From Ziziphus jujuba (Eukaryota > Streptophyta > Magnoliopsida > Rosales > Rhamnaceae): a stretch of DNA of 64,000 nucleotides. The notes beneath the pieces are model-generated. The model saw only the letters and a list, made by a program, of their open reading frames with translations, was not told the origin of the DNA and ran no database searches. The stretch lies in assembly GCF_031755915.1 (NCBI RefSeq), contig NC_083386.1:14592501-14656500 (forward strand), in the 5' to 3' direction. Positions 37,399 through 48,549 of the stretch are shown here, one piece after another (the stretch's first letter is position 1; every line of letters begins with the position of its first letter). The position numbers and the translations under genes are program-made.

Positions 37399-37889
37399 AG
37401 CATCAAACAGACCATTTAGGATGTAATTTCAACATAAATAATCAAAATGCTTCTATGCACCCATCATCATAAGTGTCTTTTTATCACTCTCTTCATTATT
37501 TGGTGGTGCATCTTTAGTCAAGAACCTTGCAAGATTCAGTGTCATCAAGTAGAACAGCATCTTCTATTGTCACTTCTTAAAGTGTGGTCCATTGAACTTC
37601 TCTAGTCTCTCTGTATAATTGGCTGGAGCAGACAATTGAATTACAGAAGTCTGAGTGGGCATAGTCACATTATCTCCACTTGCCATTTCTTTAAAAATTA
37701 TAAAAATCATAAATCAATTAGTTGTTATTTTCTATCTCAACAAACTAATTATAATCAATTTCAAACAGGAAAACACAAAAAATGTGATTTTATATGGTTT
37801 TTGTAAACACTACAAAATTTCTATATACACCCACAAAATTGTTGTATACAATCACAAAATTGCTTTATATACCCACCAAGCTGACATCA

Positions 37890-38360
37890 TCAATTACACA
37901 ATGATGAAATCATCGCTGGCGTGTCACTATGCTGATGTGGCAGTAACACGTGGCATACCATGCTAATGTGGTACTACCACATGTCAGATCCGGCTGACAT
38001 GGGATTGGCCACATGTCCTCTGTGCTGATGTGGCATCTCTCACATGGCAGCATCGCTGGTGTGGCCATAGCCACGTGGCATCCATTGCTAATGTGGCAAC
38101 CGACGTGTCGGCTAACGCCACAAAATACAAGGCCAAGTGGCCCAACCTAGTTCCAACACATAGCACTCTATCTGACACATGTCACTTGCTTAAGCCGACA
38201 TGTGTCCTATTCCAAAATCGCCACGAGATCGACTCCTTTCACCTGTCGCAGGTTAACAACTGACATCTCTTTAGTTCTACACGTGCATAATTGGACGACA
38301 TGTGGCTTGGTGACTGTGTGACAAGTTGTCTCGCCACTGTGCGCCATTATGATGCGTCGT
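37890..38360. repeat. copia leader with dense CACATGTGG/CCACGTGG motifs
   Basis: Between the gag start and the 5' LTR, a G/C-richer stretch repeats GCTGATGTGGCA, CACGTGGCAT and CACATGTC about every 20-35 bases. Several are palindromic and resemble E-box or G-box cores. It has no coding frame and lies in the untranslated leader position of the element. Confidence 0.7.
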
Positions 38361-38884
38361 GTGGCACCACACATTTCAAGACACATGGCAGCCTTTAAAC
38401 AATTGGGCCAAAGTTCACATGGGCTAGGTCTCTATTGGACCTTAGGTCTTGGGTTGAACAGTAGCCTATTCTAATCACAGGCTGGGCTTTGGAATTGGGT
38501 CTGATTCAATAGGATTTAATTCCAGACCCATCAACTCACAATCCGACTCGTTTATCCATTTTGACCCATCGTCAACCTCCAGCCAAGTCGATTTTGATCC
38601 ATTTTTTTAGTTAATGGGTTGGTAGCAATTTTTTCACCATCTTACACTATTCCGGCCATAGAATTTCACCCGAAAAAGGCCAAAAAATTCATAATATCAT
38701 GACAAGCAATTTTATGAAAATATTTTTGATAAAATAAAAAATAAATAAATGCCCACCTGCAATACTATACACAGGTTGTTCGACAAATATATATTTTTTT
38801 TATTAAAAAACTCCGAAACACACTTATAAAAATATATCCACATCCACACATATATACATAATATACACGGAAATCATCTTAAGA

Positions 38885-39380
38885 TGGTTAAAAAATATAT
38901 GAATAATATATATGTAAATAAAATTAAAGGAAAATGAACAGAATAATTCAAGAACCTATATGCCTTTGATTTGGTAATCTACTTGTTGTTTGATATGTCC
39001 AAGGTCTGTATGGTACCACAATTTTCTTAAGACAATTTTCGTTCTACCGGTGCAGAAGTTTGCTGACAGTCGTTTTCCAGGATACAACAGATTCAAATGC
39101 TCTCGGATACAGTACTACCGAAACTTTTCTTCGAACTTTCAGTATACATTTGCTTACCACACTCATAATGCAAAAATGCAGAAAAATTGTTTTTCCACTC
39201 TGTATTTTTTCAAAACCAACGTGAGGGAGAGAAGATTACCAAAAACAAAACTTATTTTCTCAAAAGACTCCTTCCCTTCAAAAACCTAAAACAGAAAAAC
39301 ATTAATGCAGGCCCTCAATGCTCATTAAGGCCCAATTTAATCAAATCATTTACACCCATTTCAAATACAAAAATGTTACA
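38885..39380 (-). repeat. 5' LTR of the copia element
   Basis: It is 496 bp, starting TGGTTAAAAA on the plus strand and ending GTTACA before the target duplication TTGCA. It lacks the 61-bp internal duplication of the other LTR and carries many substitutions relative to it. Confidence 0.85.
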
Positions 39381-39385
39381 TTGCA

Positions 39386-39571
39386 GACGAGTAAGAATAT
39401 CAAAAACTATTGCCAACATAATTCCCAATATATTTTCTATCATTTGAACATTTCAAAATGAGGTCTAAGCTAAAGCCATCAATTGCAGAAGTTTTTGATG
39501 GTACAAGTTGTCCAAGTTACAATTTATTGTTTTATTTTTTACCAAAATAAATAGTAAATTGGAGCAATATT
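39386..39571. mobile_element. internal part of the outer element, right of the copia insertion
   Basis: Only about 190 bp separates the copia element from the right outer repeat. No coding signal or clear polypurine tract is seen. Confidence 0.4.
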
Positions 39572-40202
39572 TGAGCCATAGTACATTATTTTTATTAAGA
39601 TAAGAGATAAAGTTTGGGAGCTACCTATATAAAGATAAATTTTCTCAATAAAGACGGAGTGAAATGGAGATAATATTTGAAAATAATACAGATTATGGGA
39701 ATTTATCTACAATTATTAATTGGTACAAAATATAAAAATATTGGATAAATACATGATTTATCAAGATTATTAGATGAGTTTTATAACAGATTGAAGGCTT
39801 ATCAAGATTCTTATCTCTATTAGCAAGTTTTGGGAGAATGCCATACAAAAGGGTAAAGGATACCATTTCAAATCACCACACATAGATCTATCAACTCCTT
39901 ATCTTTTCAATATACTTCGGTCCAATTTTCTTTAGATCTAGCTTTCATTTAGTTATTTTCTAGCTTTCATTTTATTGTTATTTACATCTTATTTTGCTCT
40001 TTCTTTATTATTTCCAATTCTTTTTTATTAGCTAATTTTTTTTCTATGAAAAAAGTCCTATTTATTTTCGAGGCTATAGAACCCCACTATAGAATTCTCT
40101 TTTATTCTCTATTTATATTACAATCGCCTGATCAACTTACTATTTATTTTGTTTTTCCCTTTAATTAACGTTTTATTTTTAGGTGGTGTGTTTGCATATT
40201 AT
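39572..40202 (+). mobile_element. outer direct repeat, probable LTR (right copy)
   Basis: This 631-bp block is parallel to 31970-32582, beginning TGAGCC and ending CATATTA. Within it TAGCTTTCATTT is locally duplicated near 39945-39975. It is diverged from the left copy by substitutions and small indels, which points to an old insertion. Confidence 0.55.
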
Positions 40203-41184
40203 AAAGACTGTCAAATATTGCGACACAGGTACAGTAACAAAAAGATTCAACCCAAAAAAAAAAATAAATAAAAATTATAGTTATTTATTAATAGAAGTAG
40301 AGTAAAATAATTAAGTAAGGTTGGCTCAATTAGTACATCAATTACATCTACAATTTGAAAGTTTAGAAGGAAAATTATTATAAATGCTAATATATATATA
40401 TATATATTTATTTATTTATAGTAATCCTCCCTTGCGTTTTTTTTTTTTTTTAAATTTTTGTTTTATTTTCATCACCATGTTTAGTATTATATAAGCTTGT
40501 CTAGATATGGGGCAATATCCTTCTACCAAGTTATTTGACAAAGATATTGACCAAAGCTAAGGAGCGACTAATCCAGGAGGAGTTAGAATATTTATAGATT
40601 CAAATATTGCTCAAAACATGTAATTACATATATTTTGTACATTGACCAAAGCTAAGGGGTGACTAATCCAAGAGGAGTTAATATATTTATAGATTCAAAT
40701 ATTGCAAACAACATGAAAAAAAAATTATATAAAATTATCAATAATATTATTAGAGATACCAAATCGGATTAAAGGCTCATTGGGTTCTATAAATTTTCAA
40801 CCACTAATATATAAACATTTATTTGCCATATTATTTTAGTAACTGTAGTTTTTTTTTTTATCATAATTGGTTTTTTTATTTTTATTTTTCTTTCTACCAA
40901 TAAGTATGTATGTAATTTGCTTATCTCAAATGTTAACTACAGTTAGAGTTTGTTAGATATCTAAACTAGTTATAAAATTAAGGGAGAAATATATATATAT
41001 ATATATATATAAATTTATATATATAGTTCGTCTATGGTGCGGACGATCCTCATGCGGACCACAGTATTGGTGACGGTTTTTCATAGTATTGGTGACGATT
41101 TTCTAAGAAACCGTCGTTAATACTATGAAAAACCGTTACTAATACTGCGGTGCTCATGCGAACCGTCCTCACCACAGAATTTCC

Positions 41185-41219
<35 letters not shown>

Positions 41220-41600
41220 TACCATATTGATCACAACTTTAAATTGTGATGATTAATTTTTTTTTTTTCATTTCCTTCAAATTTATATTTATTTAAGATG
41301 TATAATAAACTATAATTACCGTTTACTATATAAAAATTATACATAATTACATAGAAAAAAATATAAATAAAAAACTAAACATGTCATCAAAAAAACGGAA
41401 GTCAATTTGCTGAACATTTTAACATGTCTAGCATTACTTAATATATATATATATATTTATATATTGGTCAATGCACTATTATACTATTATTTATTTAAAC
41501 CAACATCATTTATATTTTTGGCTTGAGTAACAAGTATTCTTAAGTATTAAGGAGTCTTAAAAAAAAGTATTAAGACATATATAAATAACCAGTTAAATTT
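40203..41600. other. gene D upstream spacer, duplicate of DNA upstream of gene C
   Basis: No gene is seen. Sequences such as GACCAAAGCTAAGG occur at 40548 and 40645, and related text lies at 27893. From about 41500 the match to 29950-30400 becomes steady. A MITE (41025-41190) and TA tracts are included. Confidence 0.55.
41025..41190. mobile_element. hairpin MITE, copy 2
   Basis: It is the same structure as 6128-6292: the left arm with GCGGACGATCCTCATGCGGA and GTGACGGTTTTT, the right arm complementary, and opposed ACGGTTTTT/AAACCGTC motifs at the centre. It is also flanked on both sides by TA microsatellites. The two copies are highly similar. Confidence 0.75.
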
Positions 41601-42047
41601 TTTTGTGGGGGTATATATTACTTCCATAGATACTGTTTCAAATCTCTGTATCGTTCATAAATTTTTAAATAATATTTTAGGGAATAGACTTATGATATTT
41701 AATTTGTCCTGGATGATCAAAGTCAAAAATAGGCAACTCTTCTAGCAAGTCTCACCATCATAGATAGCATTCCACTAGCATTGTATTACAATATTTTTTT
41801 AACCAGCCCCCTCCTAGATGCCTTGCCACCAAAGCAATGTCTCTCTCTCTTTTCTGGAAGCCATATACAAAAGGAAGCAACCTCTCCATCTCCTCTCTTC
41901 GTCATACATCAAACCTATAGATACATATATACACGTATATATACATATATAGCCATATATGTATATATAACCCTACTTCCCCACTGCCTTCATTTCATAA
42001 ACAAAGCATTTCTTTACCTTCCACTTCCACTGCTTTTTCATAGAGTC

Positions 42048-42716
42048 ATGGAAGACCACCTAAACGACACGGTTTCAGATATACAAGATTTAGACGAATC
42101 AATATCAGATGACGAACTCTCTCTCTGTGACCTTCCCATTAACGATCATGAAGAAGAAAAAGAAGAAAAATCCCATCTCCACGGTGCTTCTCTTTTCCCC
42201 GATAACTCTTTCGAATTCGAATTCGTCGCCAACCCCATCCATGAAACCGGGTCGACATATAAACCCGAACCCAACCACGAAAACCCGAAAACCCATGAAT
42301 TTTACAGAAACCCAAGTAACGGACTTTTCCTTCGGAGAGAATATTCATTCAAAAGGTCCCAAAGCTGGAGATCGGAGTCCTTCAAACCACCGTCTGTTGC
42401 CGCTAAGCGTTCGCCGGCTGCCGAGGGGAAATGCCGGCGACTGCCGATCAGCGGTAGCTATCGGAAACAGAATGTTTTGATTGGGTTGGTGAAGTTCCAG
42501 CCGAAGATGGAGATGAGTGAGATAAGGAGGAGGCAGAGCCGTCAGAGTCCGGCGAAGATGTTTCCGGCGACTGAAGGCGTGGAGGTTGCTGTCGCCGGTA
42601 ATGGGAACGTGGAGGCAGTGACTCAGTGGGGTCTGCTTAAGCCATTTCGATGTAGGACCCACTTTCTCAGGGCGTTGACCACGGTTTTGTTTCGCTGTAT
42701 GCCACACGTGGTGTGA
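42048..42716 (+). CDS. gene D: plant-specific protein of unknown function, intact array member
   Basis: A single exon encodes 222 residues. I chose the ATG at 42048 because gene C has the same MEDH start and the upstream 89 codons translate low-complexity leader DNA. The N-terminus is acidic, with DESISDDELSLCDLPI (16-31) and an EEEKEEK run. NSFEFEF is at 53-59, FKRSQSWRSESF at 101-112, the core VLIGLVKFQPKMEMSEI at 143-159, SPAKMFPAT at 167-175, and the C-terminus is FRCMPHVV. The order matches gene A, with lower identity outside the core. Ser-Pro at 122-123 and 167-168 could be kinase sites. Nothing indicates a catalytic role; the family is uncharacterised to my knowledge. Confidence 0.8.
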   Translation: MEDHLNDTVSDIQDLDESISDDELSLCDLPINDHEEEKEEKSHLHGASLFPDNSFEFEFVANPIHETGSTYKPEPNHENPKTHEFYRNPSNGLFLRREYSFKRSQSWRSESFKPPSVAAKRSPAAEGKCRRLPISGSYRKQNVLIGLVKFQPKMEMSEIRRRQSRQSPAKMFPATEGVEVAVAGNGNVEAVTQWGLLKPFRCRTHFLRALTTVLFRCMPHVV

Positions 42717-42724
42717 GAGAGCGC

Positions 42725-44145
42725 TACCATATTACTAGATGGTCAGCGGCTTAGCGCTGCGTTTCTATTCCTATTATTTTTGTATTTAATTTAACATAAA
42801 ATTATATAAACCATTATTTATTTTATGTACATATTTTTTGTCATTTTCTTTTGATACCATTAGTCTTCTGAAAAAAAAACAAAAAAAATTGTTATGTTTG
42901 TGTTAATCTTAATTACGAGAATAACAAAAAAAAAAATAAAAAATAAAAAAAAGTTATTTTTTTTTTTAATTCCAGACTATTTTTGGACATTAAAATTTAT
43001 GGTACTAGACTAGATTTTGTCAAAATTATTTTAGATCACTTTACAATTAATTTTTTATTTTTTTTGGGTTACTCACTTTACACTAATTTATGGTGATCTT
43101 GTTGGTCTAACTAGTAACTATGGAACAAAAAACAATAACATCAACATGATGAAACATGGTGAACTGGATTTAGGCCTTGCAAAATTTTACATGGCACTAT
43201 AACACAATATAAATTTACATGGTAATTTGCGTATTTAGGTTAAGAATATTGTATCAAGTCTATATAAAGTGTCATTCGATAAGATTTTAATATTGTATCA
43301 AATCGTGTTAGTGTTACATAATAAAATCTAATAAATTAATGGATCTTAACAAATGAAACATGATAACATACGATAAATTTATTAGACTTATTAAAATATA
43401 GTATTTTTGTAATTGTGCAATTTTTTCTGATATTAAAAATGCTTAGTTTATTGTTTAAACGTATTGATTTGTTGTTTATTAATTTAATTTTTAAAAATTT
43501 AAAAACAAACCAATCTTTTTGAAATTTTTTGTTAAATCTTTTTATTATTTGAAATATTAAATCTTTTTATTATTTGAAATATAAGTCAAATTAAAATTGT
43601 CAAATTTTTATATATTTTTAACGGGTTAATAGATCGAGTGACAACTTACACGATAATTTAATAAATGAGTCTGAGTTAATGTCTTTTCATATAAAAGTTT
43701 AACAGGTCATATTCGGATTAATTGAATTTCACATATATATAACACGACATGACAAGAATATGATTGAATACAATACATTGCTAGATCTATGGCTTCATTT
43801 ATTTTTTAGAGTCCTAATATTTTTTATCATAAAAAAATATAATTAAATCAATCGGACCATTTATACACTTATTAAGAGAAGAAAACAAATAGAAAGGAAA
43901 TAAATTACTCTATAGTCTGCATTCTTAAACTAACCAAAAAAACACTTGCTAATATTATGCAACTATTTTCTTTCATTCAAAATATTATATTGGCCATCTT
44001 TTAATGTGCATTTGAATTTTGCCATTTTTTAAAGAATTCTCAATAAAACTATTTTTATTTATTAGAATCTAATAATACGATGAAAAATTGAGGAAAATAT
44101 AATTAGTTTTATTAGAAAAATATTGCTATTTATCACCATTGATGA
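42725..44145. other. spacer after gene D, with a dispersed repeat
   Basis: No gene is seen. The segment at about 43195-43760 matches 49365-49860 in inverted orientation. Confidence 0.6.
43195..43760 (+). repeat. dispersed repeat, copy 1
   Basis: It contains GGTAATTTGCG, ATTGTATCAA, AACGGGTTAATAGATCGAG, ACACGATAATTTAATAAAT and AACACGACATGACA. The reverse complement is recognisable at 49365-49860. No coding frame and no clear termini are seen. Confidence 0.55.
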
Positions 44146-44150
44146 CAATC

Positions 44151-47100
44151 TGTAACACCCTGTCCCGAAGTACATCGGAATTTTCTCATGTTGACCAAGT
44201 TTGATCTGATTTGACCGCTGTTGACCAAGTGGATCCCATTTAGACTTTTTGATCTAGATAGAATTCTACATTGACTAAGGCACCATTATGAAGTATGTAT
44301 TGACCTGAGTTTGTAGACTAGTAGCATGTCGAAAACGGACCTACAATTTGAAAGTTATGAGCAAAACATGATGCGGTCCGAAATGTCTGAGGGCGCTGGG
44401 TCTGACTTTTTATTTTTGTGAAATTTTGCGTTGACTTATGTATGGTTGTAAAGTACTAGTCGATATGAGTTTATAGACTAGTGAAATGCCTAATTTGGAT
44501 ATTTGGTTAGAAAATTAAGGACCTGTGAAATTTTTCCAAGATAGCGTTTAAGATACACTAATTTATGTGTGTATACAGTGTCCAATGACACTGTACTACG
44601 TGCCAAAAATCCAGCCAACCCTGTGAGTGCACAGGGGCACCCACCGGTGGCATTTTATTGGCTAAAAACGAGTGAGGTGGAGGGGAGAGAAGAGAGAGAA
44701 ACCGGCCAACCATCGATCACCCTTTTCCAGCCACCACCTAGCCACACACGCTTGACCACCATGAAGCCCACCTGAAAATTGGCCGTGGTGCTGTTTGTTT
44801 CCACTGCTGATTTTTCGCAAACTAGCCACCCATTTTTAACACCGTCGGTCCCATTGGCTTACCCATCTTTTGATCTACCTCCCCACTAAAAATCACGACC
44901 AGTGGTCACTGGTCGCGCCGTTGGCAGTGGCAGTTTCTGATGACTATAGTGGCTCACTAGAAAACCCAATTCCGCTGAGTTTTCGATCATCCCACCTATC
45001 CTTTTCTACTAGTTTGACCCTCTTGAGTCCATATCCGAGGTCATTTTTCCTCAATTCTTGACGGATCGTGAGATTTGGGACATTAAGTTCAGAACCTTTT
45101 CGGCAAGATTCTAGCCACCACAGGTCCGATCTTCGAAAGGTAAGACTCAATCCGTAATCCTCGTGTGGTAAGCCTCATTTCAGTATATTATTTATGAATT
45201 TAAGATACCGTTTGTGTTAGCTCCCCCGGGATAACCGTGTATAACTTACCCGATTAAAATATTAATTCAATCGGTTTTGCGTGGCATTAATATTTTAGGA
45301 GCACGTGTAAGTTTTGGGACTGATTCCGTTGAGGATCTTGATTGGTACGCGTGCTTGAGGTGAGTGATCCACCTTCAAATTTATTTTCGGGTGTTAAATT
45401 ATATATATTTTGTGTTATTTGAATATTTGGAAATTATATTTTATGTGGTGAATATTGAATAAAATTCTATTTGAAATTTTAATGCCAAATTTGGGGTGAA
45501 ATAAAATATATGTGCATAAAAATCATATTCTGATTTTTGAGAAATTATGAATTTAATTTTTATTAAATTATTGTTGAGTAAATGTTGAATTATGATGCAT
45601 GATAAATGTGTTTACATGATTTTAAGAATATATGAATTTCATGAGGTTTTAATATTATTTTGGTATGGATTATTTTTCGAATTTGAAGGAAAATATTCAT
45701 TTAAATTTAATATGTATTGAAAAAATAGGGAATTTATTTTATGGTATTGAGGAATTGTGGAATTTAATTATGTATGAATTTTACATGGTTCTAAGGATAT
45801 GCTGATTTAAATTAATTTTTAGGATTTGAGAAAAATATTGTTTTAAAGTATTATGCTTCAAAAATATTTTGATGCATTTAAATATTAAGGGTTTGGTTTT
45901 ATGCCACTGGAAATTTGGTATATTTATATCAATGAGATTATGAGAATGAATTTTAACGTGATGGATTTACAGAGATGGTTTAAAGAAATGTGGATTATAT
46001 GGATTTGAAAATAACTATTTAATCCAGTGGCAATAATGAGATTTCAATACATGGAAAATATATGATTTTATAATTTTTTAGATGCACCATGTAGTACTGG
46101 TATTCTGTACTGTATATGTGATTGTGATAAGTGCGCAAGTTGTATGCTCTTTCGTGAGATGCTATCAGACTGAGGGTAGGCAAGTTTTATATAGTGGCCA
46201 TAAGTCGTCCCCTTCCATGATTGGGATGATTGATATAAGTAGTGGCATTGTTGTGACGCCAAGACGACCGTCTGTTTCTCTTTTTAATCTCTCCGTCAGG
46301 CCATGCTTGAGACTCTGGATACCGTCGGACACCACTGGTATATAGTTTAGTGCATCAAGTGACTTTCTCGATACAATTTCCAAAATAATAATGTTTTGAA
46401 AAAGTATTTAAAAATTAATATGTTGTTTTAAAATGGATTTTAATATATTTTTACTATTTATTTCAAATAGATGTTTTAAGTCAATTTAAATATTTCTTTT
46501 ATTAATTAATTGATTCATTCTATTTATTTTAGATTGATCGTTTGAATGTATTTTATCATGTTTTTATAATTTATTTCAATTTGAGGTTTTAATATGAATT
46601 TTATTGTATTTCATTATCTATTTCAAAATGAGGTTTAAAATTAATTAAAATATTTCTTGGATTATTTCATTGATTAAATTAGTATATTTTATGATTTATA
46701 TATTAAGTTTATTTTTATTTTTATGCCAAATTTCCCTAGTAGAAGCTTATTTATGATTTTATTTTACCTTAAGATATTTTATTCTAAATGTAATAAATTG
46801 TTCTTAATGTATTTTTAACATAAATTTTAAATTCCAAATTATTTGTATTCTATTTGCATTTTTTTTATTTATGGATTTCCTTGATTTTTTGAGGTATATA
46901 AATATTGGATTTTGTGAAAATATTTTAAAAGGGGAACTTTTCCAACTGAGTGAATTATGAGGGTTTTCAGGAAAAATATTATTTTCAACTAATTATTATT
47001 TATTGTTTATTATTTATTATTTATTTATTATTAATTAATCAAGTATATTATATTATCATGATTATTATTACTATTATTGTATAATAGATTGAGTCATTCA

Positions 47101-47574
47101 CTGAGATGGATAGCATATCACGTTTTTAAATCCGTTTCTCTAGGCTTAGGTTGGGTAGACATTCATCATCCGGGATGAGCTTGACTTTTTACTTCGTTGC
47201 GGTCTTCCGAGGAATTCTTTCTTTCTTTTCCTTCCTATCTTGTAATTTTTTTCTTTTTATATTTTGTTATATTAAACTCCATACTTAGTTGTAATTTTAA
47301 AATGCTTTATATAATTTGTTGGATGTATTTATTTAATATTGCACTTATTCTTTGTATGTTATTTGAAGTACTGAAACTTGTGGAATAATTTGTAGTAAGG
47401 TGAGAAGAATAAGAAGATATTGTTAGAAGTGTGTTTTCTGTGTAGGAAATTTTATGGTAAATCCAACCCTTAGAGGAAATACTATAGAATTTTTCTTTGG
47501 AAGGTTCGGTGGTGTTTTCCTGAGATCAAGACTTATCTAGGATTTCGGTAACAAATCTTGGACAGATCCTGACA
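44151..47574. mobile_element. 3.4-kb solo LTR, probably Ty3/gypsy
   Basis: The block begins TGTAACACCC and ends GATCCTGACA, a TG...CA structure with TGT/ACA ends. It is bounded by CAATC on both sides (44146-44150 and 47575-47579), a 5-bp target duplication. No gag, pol or second LTR copy lies inside, so it reads as a solo LTR left by recombination. A start of TGTAACACCC and a length above 3 kb are typical of some plant gypsy chromovirus LTRs; that lineage is from memory. Many short ORFs inside have no recognisable domain. Confidence 0.75.
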
Positions 47575-47579
47575 CAATC

Positions 47580-47899
47580 ACCAATTATGTAGTAAACTTT
47601 AATTGGTTCATTTAATTCTATTGGTTTTTATATTAAAATACTAAAAATGAATGTTTTAATGATAACTATTTAAAATTATTTGGTATGTAGATCATTGGAG
47701 ATTGTTTATCGGTGCTGACAAATAAAATTTTTCTTTCTAGAATTCGTCAAGAATACATTTAGATTCGTAAAGCCTTAAAAAAAATTATAGTTTAATTGAT
47801 AAAACAGAAATGGAAATTCAAAAGAATATTAGAATTCCCATTCCCTTATTTGGTTAAATTATATTAGGAATGATAATTTGAAACAGTTCAAATCATTTT
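47580..47899. other. AT-rich spacer
   Basis: No gene or element is recognised between the solo LTR and the plastid-like fragment. Confidence 0.5.
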
Positions 47900-48290
47900 G
47901 ATAATAATAAGTTTGATTTGTTTTATCGAGAAGGTCTACGGTTCGAGTCCGTATAGCCATATAAACCTAAAAACTATAATTATAATATAAAAAAATTAAT
48001 ATTTATAGAATACTAAAATATTAATACTTCTTCATTCATTCCCATCCAATCAATTTTTTTTTTTTTTTTTTTTGGTATTGTATAGGTTGATTTCTTGATT
48101 TTGAGAAATCGTGACATAAAAAAAACTTTGCGTATCGGTTTTATCAAGTGGTTGATAATTATTCTCCAAGTCTTATTATATTTATTATTAGTAGTGTCAG
48201 TATCAATATTGATCCAGGCCTTAATATTGACTTTCTTTCTAAGACAAAAATTGAGAATTATCCACTCCATATGCTAATATATAATTAAAA
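47900..48290 (+). other. nuclear plastid DNA fragment (NUPT) around trnV-UAC
   Basis: The core is the 35-base 3' exon of plastid trnV-UAC at 47927-47961, with one mismatch in the last bases of the acceptor stem. The AT-rich DNA that follows would correspond to the trnV-ndhC spacer. The 5' exon is not present nearby, so the tRNA gene is incomplete and inactive. Outer boundaries of the fragment are a guess. Confidence 0.55.
47927..47961 (+). pseudogene. trnV-UAC: 3' exon of plastid tRNA-Val(UAC), isolated
   Basis: CGAGAAGGTCTACGGTTCGA and the following bases give the anticodon-stem 3' side, the variable loop, and a perfect T arm, CTACG-GTTCGAG-TCCGTAG-like, with a GTATAGCC acceptor side. The acceptor mate and D arm are absent. 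Confidence 0.7.
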
Positions 48291-48450
48291 ATTATTCTTA
48301 TTATTAATTTTTTATACATTTTATCATTTTTTATTATTTTGTTTGAAAAAGAAAATAATAATATTAACAAGTTCTAAATTATTATTTTTAAAAATTTTAA
48401 TTTTTTTAAAATTTTTTACAAATTAAATGGGAAAAAGCATAAGAAAATGA

Positions 48451-48548
48451 GGATCTCATCCTCACTCAGGAAATATTCAACCCCACCCCAACTCTATAGG
48501 AGGGGATCCCATCCTCACTCAGCAAATATTCAACCAATCCCAACTCTC
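48451..48548. repeat. two tandem units of 53 bp
   Basis: GGATCTCATCCTCACTCAGG with AAATATTCAACC and CCCAACTCT is repeated from 48504 with a few substitutions. Confidence 0.85.
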
Positions 48549-48549
48549 C

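Larger units (their letters stand above)
33642..39380 (-). mobile_element. Ty1/copia retrotransposon, minus strand, degenerate
   Basis: LTRs lie at 33642-34202 and 38885-39380. The flanks TTGCA (33637-33641 and 39381-39385) form a 5-bp target duplication. On the minus strand the 3' LTR starts TGTAACG directly after a purine tract, GTGGGGGAT, the expected polypurine tract. Internal order on the minus strand is gag (37398-37141), CCHC zinc knuckle (about 36940-36890), protease, GAG-pre-integrase, a cut-down integrase, reverse transcriptase with YVDD (35358-35044), and an RNase H remnant. This is the copia order (integrase before reverse transcriptase). Stops, frameshifts and internal deletions are frequent, so the element cannot move on its own. 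No clear primer-binding site is seen next to the 5' LTR. Confidence 0.9.

Noticed and set aside
40203..40700. A third LTR copy after the right outer repeat
   Set aside because: The repeated GACCAAAGCTAAGG text is local and relates to the gene B/C spacer, not to the LTR-like blocks.
41781..42047. 89-codon N-terminal extension of gene D
   Set aside because: It translates CT- and TA-rich leader DNA, and gene C has its homologous start at the MEDH codon. The extension is not shared as protein.
48095..48277. 60-residue hydrophobic ORF after the trnV fragment
   Set aside because: It resembles no small plastid membrane protein that I know, and sits where spacer DNA is expected.
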